A stretch of DNA of 64,000 nucleotides from Kappaphycus alvarezii (taxonomy: Eukaryota; Rhodophyta; Florideophyceae; Gigartinales; Solieriaceae): positions 310,001-374,000 of the forward strand of contig NADL03000499.1 of NCBI GenBank assembly GCA_002205965.3, in the 5' to 3' direction. Below the pieces are notes generated by a model that worked only from the letters and a program-made list of their open reading frames with translations, did no database searches and was not told the DNA's origin. Numbering within the stretch: position 1 is the stretch's first letter; each line of letters starts with the position of its first letter. This document shows, in pieces, positions 1 through 11,425 of the stretch. The position numbers and the translations under genes were made by a program.

Positions 1-169
1 AGTTGAACTCTGTAAAAATCATGGTATGCGACTCAGATTTCATCGCACAACTTGTGTACTTTGTTCTACACTCTATCGTGTTCGTTTTCGACTTGATCAA
101 CCCTGCAAAGCGAACTATTGTTAATTTGGAATGACCTATTTTGGATCTACGCATGTCATTTAATTTTTA

Positions 170-758
170 CACAAGTCGTCTTCTTCGCGCAAGACCTGCA
201 GAAAGCGGCCCGCCACCCAGCCGTCGAACCCCGGAACGGGATCCATAGCACTAGGCCAGACATCCGGGTGATGGGAAGCAATGGAGGTGCAGACTTCTTT
301 GACGTAACGTTCGTCAACCCGCTGGCGATACCCCACAGGAGAGGGGGAAGGTTTGAGTGTTTTACTCTTGGAAGATATATCCGATCTATCCCATGGTTTT
401 CCAGACAACCAAAATCGACTAAAAAAGGGTATACCGACACAGTAACCCCGCAGGAGGGTGTACATTTTTATTTTTTATCACCTCACTCAATGTGGCTGTC
501 TCCGCGAAGTATGGAAGATATGAATCTTTTAGCGCAACCTCCATGAGAGGTAGGCTCGCGCCTATCCCTACATCCACTCTCGGATGTTTGCATCCAGACG
601 CCTACGTGGTGCTAGCAGATGTCGCGTGGAACGTGTCCGTTAGGGCAATGGAGATCTATGGCAAGGTCCGAGCGGTGCTTACCCAAAAGCACGCTGCCTT
701 AATGTCCAACACAGCATGCCTGCTGAACGGCCTTGAACAAGCTCGTCAGGGAAAATAA
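170..758 (+). mobile_element. LINE family A, 3' coding fragment (nuclease domain)
   Basis: This is the C-terminal part of the polyprotein of a non-LTR retrotransposon, the restriction-like endonuclease region that would nick target DNA. Visible residues are RPDI followed by FFDVTFVNPL, which match the P-D...D-V-T core of PD-(D/E)XK nucleases and the better copy at 46.4-47.2 kb. After an interruption at 342-450 the match resumes (AKYGRYESF, then a diverged HPDAYVVLADVA, then MSNTACLLNGLEQ) and stops at 756-758. The copy is 5'-truncated, lacks the reverse transcriptase and the zinc knuckle, and its reading frame is broken by the insertion. It is a dead copy. Confidence 0.8.
342..450 (-). mobile_element. 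LINE family A 3'-tail insertion inside a LINE A copy
   Basis: About 109 bp matching, in reverse complement, the sequence that follows the LINE A stop codon at 47.18-47.30 kb (gtcgattgtggttgtctgg and tcggatatatcttcc are recognisable in antisense). It is flanked by caggag at 336-341 and again at 451-456, a likely 6-bp target-site duplication. The host LINE reading frame resumes after it. Best read as an extremely 5'-truncated LINE A copy, or a short element that borrows the LINE A tail. Confidence 0.65.
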
Positions 759-2247
759 GAAGTATTACAGGTCATCCTCCACATAAATAATGAGTAAGTC
801 TCTCTCTCTCTCCAAGATTTTCTGGGCCACAAACGACAATACATTTTAAATATTAAAGCAACCTACAGTCCCGCCGCTGCTCTAAACGCAAATTTATAGG
901 ACGCGAACCCTTTGAACCACTGGCAGTAAACCCGCCTACCCAAATCTGTAAACGGCGGTATGAGTCTCTCCCAACTTCTTCAAACCTGTTGGCTGAGGTA
1001 GTCCACCGGAGCAATGATATGATCATCATAATTCGTAGCCGTGAAGGAGGAAAGTCATCTACATTTATTGGATGCACCACTCGTTCCATTCAACTCGCAT
1101 AGTACTAATACTCGATTCCAATTGAAAGACGACTAAAAAAGGGACGGCATAGTCTCAACAGGGCAACAAACTGTGTCCTGCAACATTCGACATCGACGAT
1201 TGTCTCTCGCACACATTTTCTCAATATACTGCGCTCATAACAAGCAATGCTGAACTACAGAAGCGCATTAACTTGCAGTTTTAGAAGCCGACTATTCTCT
1301 AAAATAGTAAATAATCCAGCAATTTCCTCCTTGGGAATGCAACGCCCTCCCAGCGGCGTGGATTCAAACGACCTCCCAGTGGCGTGGATTCAAACGACCA
1401 CATTTTCCATATAAAACAATCCAAAAATTTCCCGTTTCCTCCTTTGCAGTCATACTACTTGTGTATTACTCTGCTATCTAGTCAAATGTGTAAGTACTAG
1501 ACCTAGAGGGAAAAGGCCCAACCGGGCAGCGAATCTGACATGATTTCCAGGCATGTTGCAAATGGCTCCAGATGCACGTCAACAGACAGCATATCCGTTA
1601 CATTAAACAACCCCCGTGTTGCTCGCATAGGATAAAGCACACAGAGATGCTCATGTTGCTAGGAGTCAAAATTATTATCTAGATCTAGATTCAAAAGATG
1701 TTCTTCAGCAAGTCGTTGCAGAGTGTTTCCGTTTGCATTGAAAAAGACAACGTGATATTCGAGAAATAGCAGCTCGCTAAATTCACTTCGAAAATGCTGC
1801 GTTATCTAGCAGATATTTCCATGGTCCATGTACCCCACAGTCGCGTATATTAATTCACATTTTTTGTGGATACTGTATATCGTTGTGACTGTAACATTTC
1901 GGCAATGCGGGTCTATCTTTAGCCTCTGTCCTACGGAGTTATGCTTTGCTGATATAATAATTTCCGCCAGTCTGCGACAAATGTTTGAAACTCACTGATA
2001 TGATTTCTCTGAGCCAACCGGCTCCAAGCCACCCATGTTCAGATCGAGCCCTGAAAGATATTCGACGCCGAATGGTTTGTTAGACTGCACATATTCTCAG
2101 ATAAAAGTCAGCGTTCAACACAATCATAGACTCCAATTCTATACTTAAGCCTAGCATTGAGGAAAGACAGTTAACATGTGCAAAAAAGATAGTTATCATT
2201 AATTATCAAGCTGCTATAGGTTATGGGTCCAAAGCCTGTGGGCCACC
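759..2247. other. No convincing gene; short tandem duplication inside
   Basis: Nothing is recognised here. The minus strand has an ATG-started frame at 853-1089 (78 aa, MERVVHPINVDDF...) with ordinary composition and no motif I know, so it is left uncalled. A 26-bp tandem duplication lies at 1346-1397. A CT microsatellite occurs near 795-812. Confidence 0.4.
1346..1397. repeat. 26-bp tandem duplication
   Basis: Two adjacent copies of a 26-bp unit starting cctcccag and ending caaacga (1346-1371 and 1372-1397) differ at one base (cagcggcg versus cagtggcg). Confidence 0.9.
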
Positions 2248-2356
2248 ATGAATTCAGTAAGTCTTTATATCCCTAAATTATTTATCTACTGACAAGTTTA
2301 TCCACTTTTATTGTCTTGTGTATAGGTTGTGGGCTGTGCGAGCACAACTTTTAATC
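2248..2356 (+). other. Possible first exon and intron, cut by the gypsy LTR
   Basis: An ATG in strong initiation context (gccaccatga) at 2248 is followed by gtaagt at 2257, a branch-point-like tactgac near 2287, a T-rich stretch and tatag ending at 2325. This gives a plausible 69-nt spliceosomal intron. The frame after the putative splice reads on to the edge of the gypsy 5' LTR at 2357. Only a handful of codons are visible, no product can be named, and all signals are short enough to arise by chance. Confidence 0.25.
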
Positions 2357-2531
2357 TGGGGAGATACTGTACTGTATCTCCCCAGTTGATTAGGGTTAAG
2401 CACTGTGTACCCACCACTCGGCACAGTACATTATGTACACTGTACTGTGTAGAGGGTACGTAGGAAAAGTGGGTAAGAATAGGTTACGCTTGGCCTAGAC
2501 AGGCAGGAACAAATAAACGAAACTTACAACA
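2357..2531 (+). repeat. Gypsy 5' LTR
   Basis: About 175 bp starting TGGGGAGATAC and ending CTTACAACA, aligned with the repeat at 7836-8011. The first 28 bp form an inverted repeat: 11-bp arms tggggagatac and gtatctcccca around tgtact. The sequence just inside does not match the usual TGG primer-binding start well. Confidence 0.82.
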
Positions 2532-2566
2532 ATTTTATCGTACCGAGTCCAACGTTCGACGACGCC

Positions 2567-3466
2567 GTGACAGACTCCGACGCCCTTCACCTCTTCTTTG
2601 AGAGATCTCCTTCTCCCTACATTGCCCGTTTCCTCTTAGCGTTCGGGAACGTCGTTATGTGCGGAAAAACGAAAAACGAGAGGGCCCTCCAGATTATGTG
2701 CCATCTGGAGGGTCAGCTTTCGACCTCTACTACGAGTCCTTTGCGCAGTATAGGTCCCTCACTGAAGACGCCGAGAAGTAAGATATCGTCAAAAAAAATG
2801 TCCTCGCCGAGTTCGCGAAGAAGGCGAAGCCAGAGGAGGGGGTTTACGATGTCGTTGCCGCAGGACTGGATGCTAGAGATATAGGAAAGTCTTTGGAGCG
2901 ATGGATGCCCTCTACAAGAAAGTAGGCTTCAACGAGACGTTCTTTTCAGTTTGCAATGGAATGCAGAGGGAGACAACCGGAGCTGGCTCAATTTTTCATG
3001 TATCGAGCGCTGTCGGACTACAATGAACTTAGGAAGGCAATCGAAGACTTCTAGTCAGAAGAGAAGTCATTCTTTGCCGACAAGGAGGCTGCTCGAGTGC
3101 TTTTGGTTTCTTCCAGGAGGATTATGCAGAGTCCTAACGTGCACGCTACTGGGCCGCACCAGATGGAGGACAAGGTTGAACAACTACCCGGGCAGTTTGC
3201 GAAGTTGCATCTTTTCATGGAGAAGCATATTGAGAAGACAGGACTTGCTGCTATGGTCGATGAAGACTTTAGTTGCAGTTGCTGTGGCCAAGGGGCCCAC
3301 CGTGCCACGAAGTGCCCGTGGAATTACCACAGGCACACTCAGTGCTATTTATATGGGAAGAAAGGTCGCTCAGGGGCTTCCTGCTGGTCCCTTGGACCAG
3401 CAGGAAGCCCATGAGCGCTGCTGGTCCAAGGGACAGGAATATGGAAGCAGTCATGTAGTAATTTGA
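2567..3466 (+). pseudogene. gypsy gag region (fossil)
   Basis: Gag-like coding region of the gypsy fossil. It covers a capsid-like stretch and a Cys/His cluster near 3260-3350 (CSCCGQGAH) that resembles a nucleocapsid zinc knuckle, the RNA-binding part of gag. The region is broken and spread over more than one frame. A perfect hairpin follows the knuckle at 3374-3410. Confidence 0.6.
3374..3434 (+). other. Three mutually complementary segments at the gag/pol boundary
   Basis: Segment 3374-3390 and segment 3394-3410 are perfect 17-bp inverted repeats with a 3-nt loop (arms begin gggcttcc and ggaccagc). Segment 3418-3434 is a perfect 17-nt complement of 3387-3403. The RNA could fold into either of two strong, mutually exclusive hairpins. 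Its position just after the gag zinc knuckle is where retroelements often carry frameshift or read-through structures. Function is inferred only. Confidence 0.7.
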
Positions 3467-3626
3467 GGAGCAAGTTTGGAGTCGAACGAAGAACTTAAAC
3501 TGACGGGGGAGAAATGACGAAGAGACCGTTTTCGTCGTCCAGAAGTCTCGCAAGGGCAATGCGGTGGCCACGACAGAGAGAAATGCAGACAGCCAAGCCC
3601 TTTCGAAGCACCGCAGGTAACATATC

Positions 3627-4445
3627 ATGGACATCGATGCGTTGATGAATAAGGTTACTCTCGCTCGCTCGCAGATGGTGGTTTCGGAGTTAAGAAAGAA
3701 TAAAACTAAGACTAGAAAGAACAAGGAGGCATCAGGGGCCCTTCTAGACCACGTAGAGAAGTATAATGTGGTCGCGGAACTCGCTTTTGCCTCATCGGGA
3801 ATGAATTTCGGGCTGCTTCTGCGCGGGTACGCGGATGAACCAAGGAAGCAGTTGAAGAGTCTGGTTTCCAAGACTGTCTCATTGACACAGGCATCTATGA
3901 CAATTCATCCCGAGGGCTCTCGTCGGTTGAAGGTAGTTTCCATGAAGGCTTATGGAACAGAGACGCACGCCTTGTTGGACACGGGCTCACTTCCAAACCT
4001 GATGTCCTGGGACTTTTGCGAGAGGCTAGCACTCGCTCCGGTGACTACGGATCGTCATGTTAGCGTCGCCAATGGAACGGTGGCGGAAGTTATTAGGTGC
4101 GTACAGAATTTTACAGTTTTTTTTGGAACCTTAGTGGTGCCGCTGGGCTTCTTGGTGGTACAGAGCGTGCCATTCGACGTTATTATTGGCAGTCTTGCAT
4201 TGGAATCTACGCAAGGAACTCTTGATTACAGGGGAGAGCAGTTCACCCTGGCGGTTGGGAAACAGAAAGATCTTTTACCGCTACTAGGTGGGCCCCAGAA
4301 ATTGACGGGACGCGCGCTGATAGTGAGGATTTCAAATCCCCTGGAGAATCTGATGGAGAGCAGTTTCCTGCTTCATCCTTATCAGAGTCGGAGAGCAGCG
4401 ATTGTGAGTCGGACTCCGAAAATGATTTGGTGGTGGCGATCGTGA
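3627..4445 (+). pseudogene. gypsy protease region (fossil)
   Basis: A 272-residue open frame containing ALLDTGS, the active-site signature of retropepsins, then a hydrophobic strand and FDVIIG, the usual partner motif of retroviral-type aspartic proteases. It would cleave the polyprotein. It lies between gag and reverse transcriptase, as expected. It is part of a broken element. Confidence 0.75.
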
Positions 4446-4561
4446 ACACGGAACCGTATGATCCCACCCTAGCGGGGCCGATGTTGGAGAAGGGGTCCGC
4501 TGAGCAAGACGAGGAAGCGGATTAAGCCGCGATTCTCGTCTCGAAAGTAAATTGTGTCGAG

Positions 4562-5910
4562 GTGGAGAACCAGAAAAAGTTGGTGAATGCGGTTAAAGAG
4601 ACGGACGTGATAGTGTGGGACATCCATGATTTGGAGCCGGCTCGGGAGCCGGTGGTACATTCTTTCGAGTTGACGGATGAGACTCCTATACATTCGAATG
4701 CCCACCGAATGCCGCTGCGGCATAACCAAGCAGTGAGGAAAGAATTGAATGAATTATTGGAAGCTGGAATTATCACGCAGTCGAGGTTCAGCTGGCTCTT
4801 TCCGTTAGTGATAGCCACTAAGAAAGAAAGAAGGCCCCGGTTCTGCGTCGATTACAGACAGCTGAATAGGGCGAAGAAGCCAGACCGCTGGCCTTTACCG
4901 AAGATCGAGGAGCTGTTCGACAATCTGTCGGGTTCGAAGGTCTTTATACCGGGTATTGGCAGGTAAGGATGGCCGAAAGTTGCAAGGAGAAGACCATTTT
5001 CGTTTCTAGGTATGGAAAGTCCAAGTTTGAGTTCATACCATTCGGGTTAATGAACGCCCCTGCGACATTCCAATGAATGATGGACGAAGTTATTTTATAT
5101 ATAGCCTTTGCCATGGTTTATGTGGATGACGTGGACATCTTCTCCCAGACAATGAAAGAACACTTAGGTCATTTTCTGGAGATATTCAAAAGGATTCAAG
5201 AGGTGAAAGGGTGCAGTTTCGCGCACTTGGAACTCAGGTTGCTTGGGCACGGGGTTGAAGGGAGGGGCATACAGGTCAACACCGACAAGATAAAGGATGA
5301 AAAGGGAGCCCCCGAATCAAGGAATTTGACCGAATTGAGGAGTTGATATCGGGCTGGCAGGGTACTATCGACGCTTTATCGGAAACTTTGCCGGTATCTC
5401 AGCAGTGTTGCATTCTGCAACCTCCGTTAAGAAGGTATTTGAATGGACTACGAGAGTGTAGGATGCCTTCAAGTACCTGAAAGAGAAGCTGAAGACGCCT
5501 CTAGTACTCGGATCCCTGATTTTGACTCTCCTTTCGTGGAGGAGACGGATTATTCTTCGACTGCCCTAGGAGTGGTTCTTTCTCAGAAGAAAGAAGATGG
5601 AAAAGTGCATCCGGTTCAGTTTGCATCTTGGATAATGACAAAGCAGGAAAGTCGGTATACTACGAGCGAAAGGGAAGCACTCGCCGTAGTGTTCGCTCTC
5701 AAGAATTTTATTGTGTCTCTGTTGGCCGACAGGCCGTTCGTGGTATATATAGACCACCAGGCTATATACAAGACTTTCAAGAAGAAGGATATACATTGCA
5801 GTTTGGCGAAAAGGATGTATCTGATGGCCGAAATCGACTTCCAAATTAAGTACAGGCCCAAAATTGCCAATGGGGCGGCCGACTATCTCTATCGCAGACT
5901 CTTAGTGTAA
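4562..5910 (+). pseudogene. gypsy reverse transcriptase and RNase H region (fossil)
   Basis: The reverse transcriptase region shows FCVDYRQLN and WPLPKIEELFDNLSG, then a later stretch with FGLMNAPATF-like and YVDDVDIFS motifs, the last corresponding to the YxDD catalytic box. RNase H follows at about 5520-5910 with TTSEREALAVVFAL and the DHQAIYKTF stretch typical of gypsy RNase H. Together these copy RNA to DNA and remove the template. The region is spread over several frames and is broken. Confidence 0.85.
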
Positions 5911-6174
5911 TCTTGGGCTTCAAGGGAAGAAAACTACACAAAGGGCCTCTTAGCAAAGATCCAGGGGGACGAACCTAAACTCTCTGGACTAAAGACGGAC
6001 GTTCTGGACATAAAGAGGTTTTTGACCTGGGAAGAAGTTCAGAAAACCGACCCAAAGAAGAGGACTGCCATCTTAAAGAAAAAGAAGAGATTCATGTTAT
6101 GGAATGACACTCTTTTCTGACGGGAGAAGGATGGACTGCTCGTTTTTACGCCAATCGGGCAGCTTGCAGAAATA

Positions 6175-6861
6175 TTGAGAACTTCTCACGATGATATCGA
6201 TCATTGGGATTCTGTTTTTACAAGGAAGTTTGTGAGGGATCAGTTTTGGGGGCCTGGGGTGTATCAGGACGTCAAGGAACAAGTAAAGGCTTGCGCGGAC
6301 TATCAACACGCTCGAAGGCTACCGACCTATTACACAAGTCTTAGAGCACCCGTTACGGTGTTGTTTGAAAAGTTTTCAGTAGATTTAGCGTGGCATTCCA
6401 AGCCATTTAGGAAGGGAAAGATGTTTTCATTAATTTTGGTGAAGCAAATGACGGGCTGGACAATAGTTTGGGCAACAGAGAGCCCCACCTCCGATGTTGT
6501 CATCGAGTTCGTTGATAAGGAAATCATAGAACCGTTCGGGCCCCCGCGGTGGTTAGTTTCGGACAACTCCACGGCGGTAATGGCGGCTTCTGCCCATTAT
6601 TTAATGAATAAATACCGGATCGATTGGAAGGCAGTCCTATTGCACGCCTCTATGGCAAATGGAAGGGCTGGAGGGATGGTGGCGACTATTGAGCACGCAA
6701 CCAAAAAGTCAGTCGTGCAGAATAGAGGCGATTGGGAGGTAGCTAAACTGAAGGTCTTGTACGGCTATCCTCGACGTGATCGCGGGGAGGTCAGATCGCC
6801 GTTCCGATTAATGTATGGAATCGAGGCAAGGATTATAGCAAGTGACGCTGTAGCCCTTTAG
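6175..6861 (+). pseudogene. gypsy integrase region (fossil)
   Basis: A 228-residue frame covers the integrase zinc-binding region (H-x4-H-like and C-x2-x-C-like spacing around QVKACADYQHARR) and the catalytic core (FSVDLAW, then WLVSDNSTAV). The C-terminal region near 6975-7010 (RFEVLDEVLV) resembles the GPY/F-type tail that follows gypsy integrases. It would insert the DNA copy. It is part of a broken element. Confidence 0.8.
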
Positions 6862-7835
6862 GGCGAAGCCAACCCAAACCACCGCAACGTCGAAATTTTG
6901 GGGAAGGCTATCGTAAGGTCTGCTGTAGTGGAAAGCTCGCGCGCTCCGCAAAAGGCTAAGGGGAAGGTTAACCGGTTCGAGGTTTTAGACGAAGTGCTGG
7001 TTAGCTCTCGTTCTTTTTCACCCCCCTCTCCTCTAATTGTTAGTGGATTTTCCCTTTGTGTTAGTAGAAAAGGACCTCGTGGAGGAGAGTGGACCTGAAA
7101 GGAGGTACTGATGAGTGGATAAGTTAATGGAATGTGTGAGAGGAAATAAAAGTGGGTTCCAAGACTGGAAAGCAAATTTTCGTCGGAGTTAGTGTTGGGG
7201 AAACCCGATGAGGAAGGTAAAGAAGGATGAGGCGTCTTCCGTGGACCCGGAGAACTTCTTCTGTGAGGGAGCAGGGGAATTTACTAGTTTGGAGATTGTG
7301 GCGAGTGATTCAGTGTGAGCGAAGCTTGAGAGGGGTATGGGTTTCCAAGTTGAGAGCGAGAAGGTTGTTCAGAGCTGGTATAGAAGAAGTCGGGTTGTGG
7401 AAGTCTTGAGTGTTATGTAGGCGATGGGGGGTGAAAGTGAGTAGAGGGGGTCACGGGAGGCTTGTGGATATTTATGGCGTGTTAAGGTGGGTCAGCCAGA
7501 TTTGACGAAGAGGAGATTGCTATGACGAAGGAGGTAGGAACATAATGGGTTAGAAAAGGTCTGCAGAGAGGTGGTTGCAACGACACGCCAAGGGGGGCCC
7601 GCCACGAGTACACCAGCCGATTAACAGTACATTGACGCTTCTCAGAGCCAGGCAGGGATAGCCGAGGGAGTATGACAGTAGCTGGGGATTGAGAGACTGG
7701 GCTTGATTGGGGACTGGATGACGGCGGCAGGAGGTAGGGTTTGTTGTTAGGGTGAGGTTACACTGGCTATCTGTACGCCTGTAGCGCACTTTGAATGCGG
7801 GGGGCATAAGGGCCGTGTGATCTCATCCCTTTATC

Positions 7836-8011
7836 TGGGGAGATACTGTACTGTATCTCCCCAGTTGATTAGCGTTGGTCACCATGTACTCATCACCCGG
7901 CACAGTACAGTGTGTATACCGTACAATGTCGAGAGTGCGTGGGAAAAGCGGGTAAGAATAGGTTACGCTTGGCCAAAACAGGCAGGAAAAGATAATGGAA
8001 ACTTAAAAGCA
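7836..8011 (+). repeat. Gypsy 3' LTR
   Basis: About 176 bp aligned with 2357-2531. It starts with the same 28-bp inverted repeat and shares the block gggtaagaataggttacgct. It ends CTTAAAAGCA. The sequence just upstream is not a clean polypurine tract. Confidence 0.82.
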
Positions 8012-8300
8012 TTTCCTAGGGATATATCATGACAATATGGACGGAATTATTGAGACAGGTAGCATGCGGATCCAGCGGTTGAATATCGATAATTATTAAC
8101 TCCGGGCAAATCAAAGGGAAATGTACTGTAAATGGTGGGTTAATTTACTGTGGTATATATGTGGGTTGGTATCTAGTATATTTGTACCGGAGCGTAGATA
8201 TCGTATCAATGGAAGTATTTGTTCGTGGAGAGGGGATTTGAAGATACGTGGGTGCATCTTTGTACTCTCGGGGTTAGACTGAACCAAGAGAGACTACCAA
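8012..8300. other. No gene recognised between gypsy and copia fossils
   Basis: Mixed-composition sequence with no recognised frame. It may be the 5' part of the copia element that follows, but no matching 5' LTR was found. Confidence 0.35.
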
Positions 8301-8568
8301 TAATTATTATATGCGAAGAACGGACATGACGCTTTCGTATAATTTGATGACAACCAGCTCTAGTTGTAACGCTGTAGTATTAACAATGCGAAGTCCTAAT
8401 GCGTTTTTGCATAAGTTGAGTTCTACTTACCCAATTGTCTCTGAAGCCTTCATTGATGTAAAATTGTCGGCCCTAGAGGACATTGCTATGACATCATCTG
8501 AGTCCGTCATGTAATTTTCGAACGGAGTCAAATCTCTGGTTAACTAAATATCAGGGATAGGTCATGCA

Positions 8569-8907
8569 GTGTCTGAATTTGAGAAGGAACATGCTCTACT
8601 TCGTGGACTGACATCAGAGTTTGCAGTGACGGCTCTAATAATTAGGTCCATTGGTAAGAAGTATGAACACGCTAATTCTGAACTGATCTTCGCTGAGCAA
8701 ACATTGGACCGTAGCTCAGGTGCTAAGGCACTTGTAACAAGAGGAAGTCAGAACAAAATAGGCAAGGTCAATTACACACATTGCGGACGAAATGGCCACT
8801 CTGCTGATCGCTTTTTTCACAACTCCAACTGTAACAGTGACAGAAAGAATTACTTTTTAAGCAAAGGGAAGAGACGGGGCCATTCTCAGACTGTTAAGTC
8901 ACAGTAA
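8569..8907 (+). pseudogene. copia gag zinc-knuckle region (fossil)
   Basis: A 112-residue frame ending in a knuckle-like cluster (HCGRNGHSADRFF) and a basic tail. This is the usual C-terminal end of copia gag, which binds the element RNA. The spacing to the integrase-like region downstream fits. It is part of a broken element. Confidence 0.65.
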
Positions 8908-10125
8908 ATGGAAGGGGTCGCAATGTTTGTGACTGGCGGTAAGGATAGAAAGGGTAACGATAAAGCCGTGCCATCGGCCCTCGTCTTCAGGGACAAGGAC
9001 AATAAATGAGAGAAGTGGATGACAGAATCTGGTTTCACCGTACACTTGACGAAAGACCTTTCAATCTTTACTGAATACTGGTAAACGAAGGATTCGGTTC
9101 AAGGCAGAAACAGAAAAGTTCTCCAGACTGAAGGAGATGGTAATGTCGAAGCTGTTTCGGTTGTAAATGGGAAACATCATAAGATTTTATTTGAAAGTTT
9201 GTTAAACTCACCTCAGATGCTTTGAAGCCTGCTTCCGGTCTCTATAATTTGGAAGAATGGTTTCCGAGTTAACTTTGGTGATGAAGAACGGAACCCCGAT
9301 TGCGTTCTTTATACTATGCAGCATATGAAAATTGGTGCCGTGAAACTCGTTGCACTTTATGTGGATGGCCTGAATCCTGAATTGCTTACCATTAGCTATG
9401 ATGATGAACACCAGAATCATTGTTGGTATGGAAACGCAAATATTATCAACCATAGTTAGGAGAGAAAACTGTTGCATAGACGGCTAGGTCACATTGACAA
9501 CAATAAAATGATACGTTCTTTTAATTTATACAATGGAGTTCCGTTTAAACATTGAAATGGATCAGTTAAAGCCTTTCGTGACTTCATTGCCGGAAAAACA
9601 TGCAGACAATTTTGCAAATCTAGGGATGCAGATCATGAAATGAAGCATGCTCTTGACCACTTGTACTCCGGTGTGGTTGGACCCAACAGGGTGCGATCAT
9701 TTTCACATCTCATCCGAATATTTCGTCACACTGATTGATGAATTCAGTGGATAATCATTTTATTCAATTCTAAAATCGCAAGAGTCAAGTGCATTATGCA
9801 CTTCTGGCGATGATTAAAGAATTGGAAATCTTATTTGAGCGCAAAGTCACGAATTTTGTCGTGAGGAGTCGAAAAAATGATTCGATGGTTACTCTCTGAC
9901 GGGGCTGGCGAGTATATTTGTATTTCTTTACGGGAGTGGCTTCAAGAGGAATGAATTATAGATGAAATTATGACGTTCTATTTCCCAGAGTCAAATGGGA
10001 GTGCTGAGCGTTTGAGCCGCACCCTTCTGGATATGGCGAGAACAATGATAATGTGTCTACATAGAAAGTATCGAAATAGATACTGAGCAGAGGTTATTAA
10101 CTGTGCTAAATACTCACGTAACAGG

Positions 10126-10374
10126 TTGCATAGTAGGAGTTGCAGGGATGGAATGACTCCCCACGAAGCAGTTCATGGAACTAGGCCTGCTTTCTCCCAT
10201 GTCTGTGTGTTTGGATGTCGAGCATTTGTCCATGTCCCCAAGGGAAAACGTCTTGGAAAGTTTGCGCCACGTACAGAGGAAAGAGTATTTATTGGAAATG
10301 ATAGGGGCAATTTGTACCGGGTAATCGACCCTAAGGCGGGTACAGTAACAATTCTCAAGATATGGAGTTCATAG
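10126..10374 (+). pseudogene. copia integrase C-terminal region (fossil)
   Basis: The 82-residue frame carries MTPHEAVHGTRPAFSHVCVF followed by GCRAFVHVPKGKRLGKFAPR. This is the highly conserved segment after the copia integrase core (T-P-E/H-x-W/V...P...H-L-R/V-F-G-C). It is followed, as in other copia elements, by a linker and the reverse transcriptase. Part of a broken element. Confidence 0.8.
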
Positions 10375-10873
10375 AGGACCAAATTGAGGAAATAAGTAGA
10401 ATTGAAGCTAGTTTATTACAGATTTACACGCCATAAGTGGATCATAACTCCAAAAAGTCTGCTGAGGAGGGTCAAGAGCAACATACAGCTAACTCTGATG
10501 CATTTTATACAAGACAAGATCAGACTATTAGTGAAACTGATCGAAAACATGATGTTTGGGTGCAATTGGAGCGTATACCTGAAGTGAGGAGGTACCATAT
10601 GGCCAACGGTAGGTACCACCGGATAGATTGGGATTTCAGCAAGCCTTTTTTGTAGCTGATTCTGCAATTAATGCGACCCTATTGGATGTTCCATTTACAT
10701 AAAATGAGGCTATAGCTAGTACCGATGCCATACAATGGCGGGAGGCGATGAATAAGGAGATTGTAATATTGGAGGGATATGGCACGTGAGAACTAGATGA
10801 GTTGCAGAAAAAGCGCAAATGAGTGAAGAAGAAATGGGGTATCAACAATAAGTACAACTAAAAAGGACAGATC

Positions 10874-11425
10874 GTGCGATGTAAAACCCGCTTGGTTGCT
10901 CGTGGAATTTCTCAGAAAGAGGCTATTGACTACTTCAACTTGTATTCCTCTGTTGTGAAATACACTACATTAATGATGTTTATCCTTTTTGCTACACGAA
11001 AAGGTTGGCATACAATCACTCTTGATGTGAAGAATGCCTTTCAAAATTCGATACTAACAAAGAAATTAAATATGGAACAGCAATAAGGGTATGTGAATGC
11101 TGAGAATTCTCACAAAGTATATTGATTGCGGAAGACCATTTATGGTTTAAAGCAAGCATCAAGAGCCTGGCGAGAAGTACTCCATTATTTATTGCTTCAA
11201 ATTGGTTTTATAGAATCTAGAGCAGACCAAAGTCTCTATACCAGTTCTCTAAATAATTCAGTTGTGATCCCACTGGTCTACGGTGATGACATTAGGGTCA
11301 CAGACAGTGAAAACGCGGAGTTGATAAGATGGTACAGCAAATTGGCTCTGATTTTACTGTTTGGGTCATTGCAGATGCAAAGCAGTTTCCGGGTATTGTT
11401 ATTGATAACTCTTACGAGTTTGTGA
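10874..11425 (+). pseudogene. copia reverse transcriptase region (fossil)
   Basis: Two frames (10874-11086 and 11126-11425) carry the copia-type reverse transcriptase landmarks: RLVARGISQKEAIDYFN, TLDVKNAFQNS with the motif A aspartate, TIYGLKQASRAW, and LVYGDDI corresponding to the YVDD catalytic box. It would make cDNA from element RNA. Part of a broken element. Confidence 0.85.

Larger units (their letters stand above)
2357..8011 (+). mobile_element. Ty3/gypsy LTR retrotransposon fossil
   Basis: An element of about 5.65 kb with two LTRs of ~175 bp and internal parts in gypsy order: gag with a zinc-knuckle region, aspartic protease, reverse transcriptase, RNase H, integrase with its HHCC region and catalytic core, then a chromodomain-less 3' region. 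Integrase downstream of RNase H is the Ty3/gypsy arrangement. The LTRs have diverged by very roughly 15-20%, so the insertion is old. The element is broken, with its frames interrupted in roughly ten or more places. No clear target-site duplication is seen. It ends close to the decayed copia element that follows. Confidence 0.88.

Noticed and set aside
3269-3871. 200-aa minus-strand open frame
   Set aside because: It is antisense to the gag/protease region of the gypsy fossil and has no motif.
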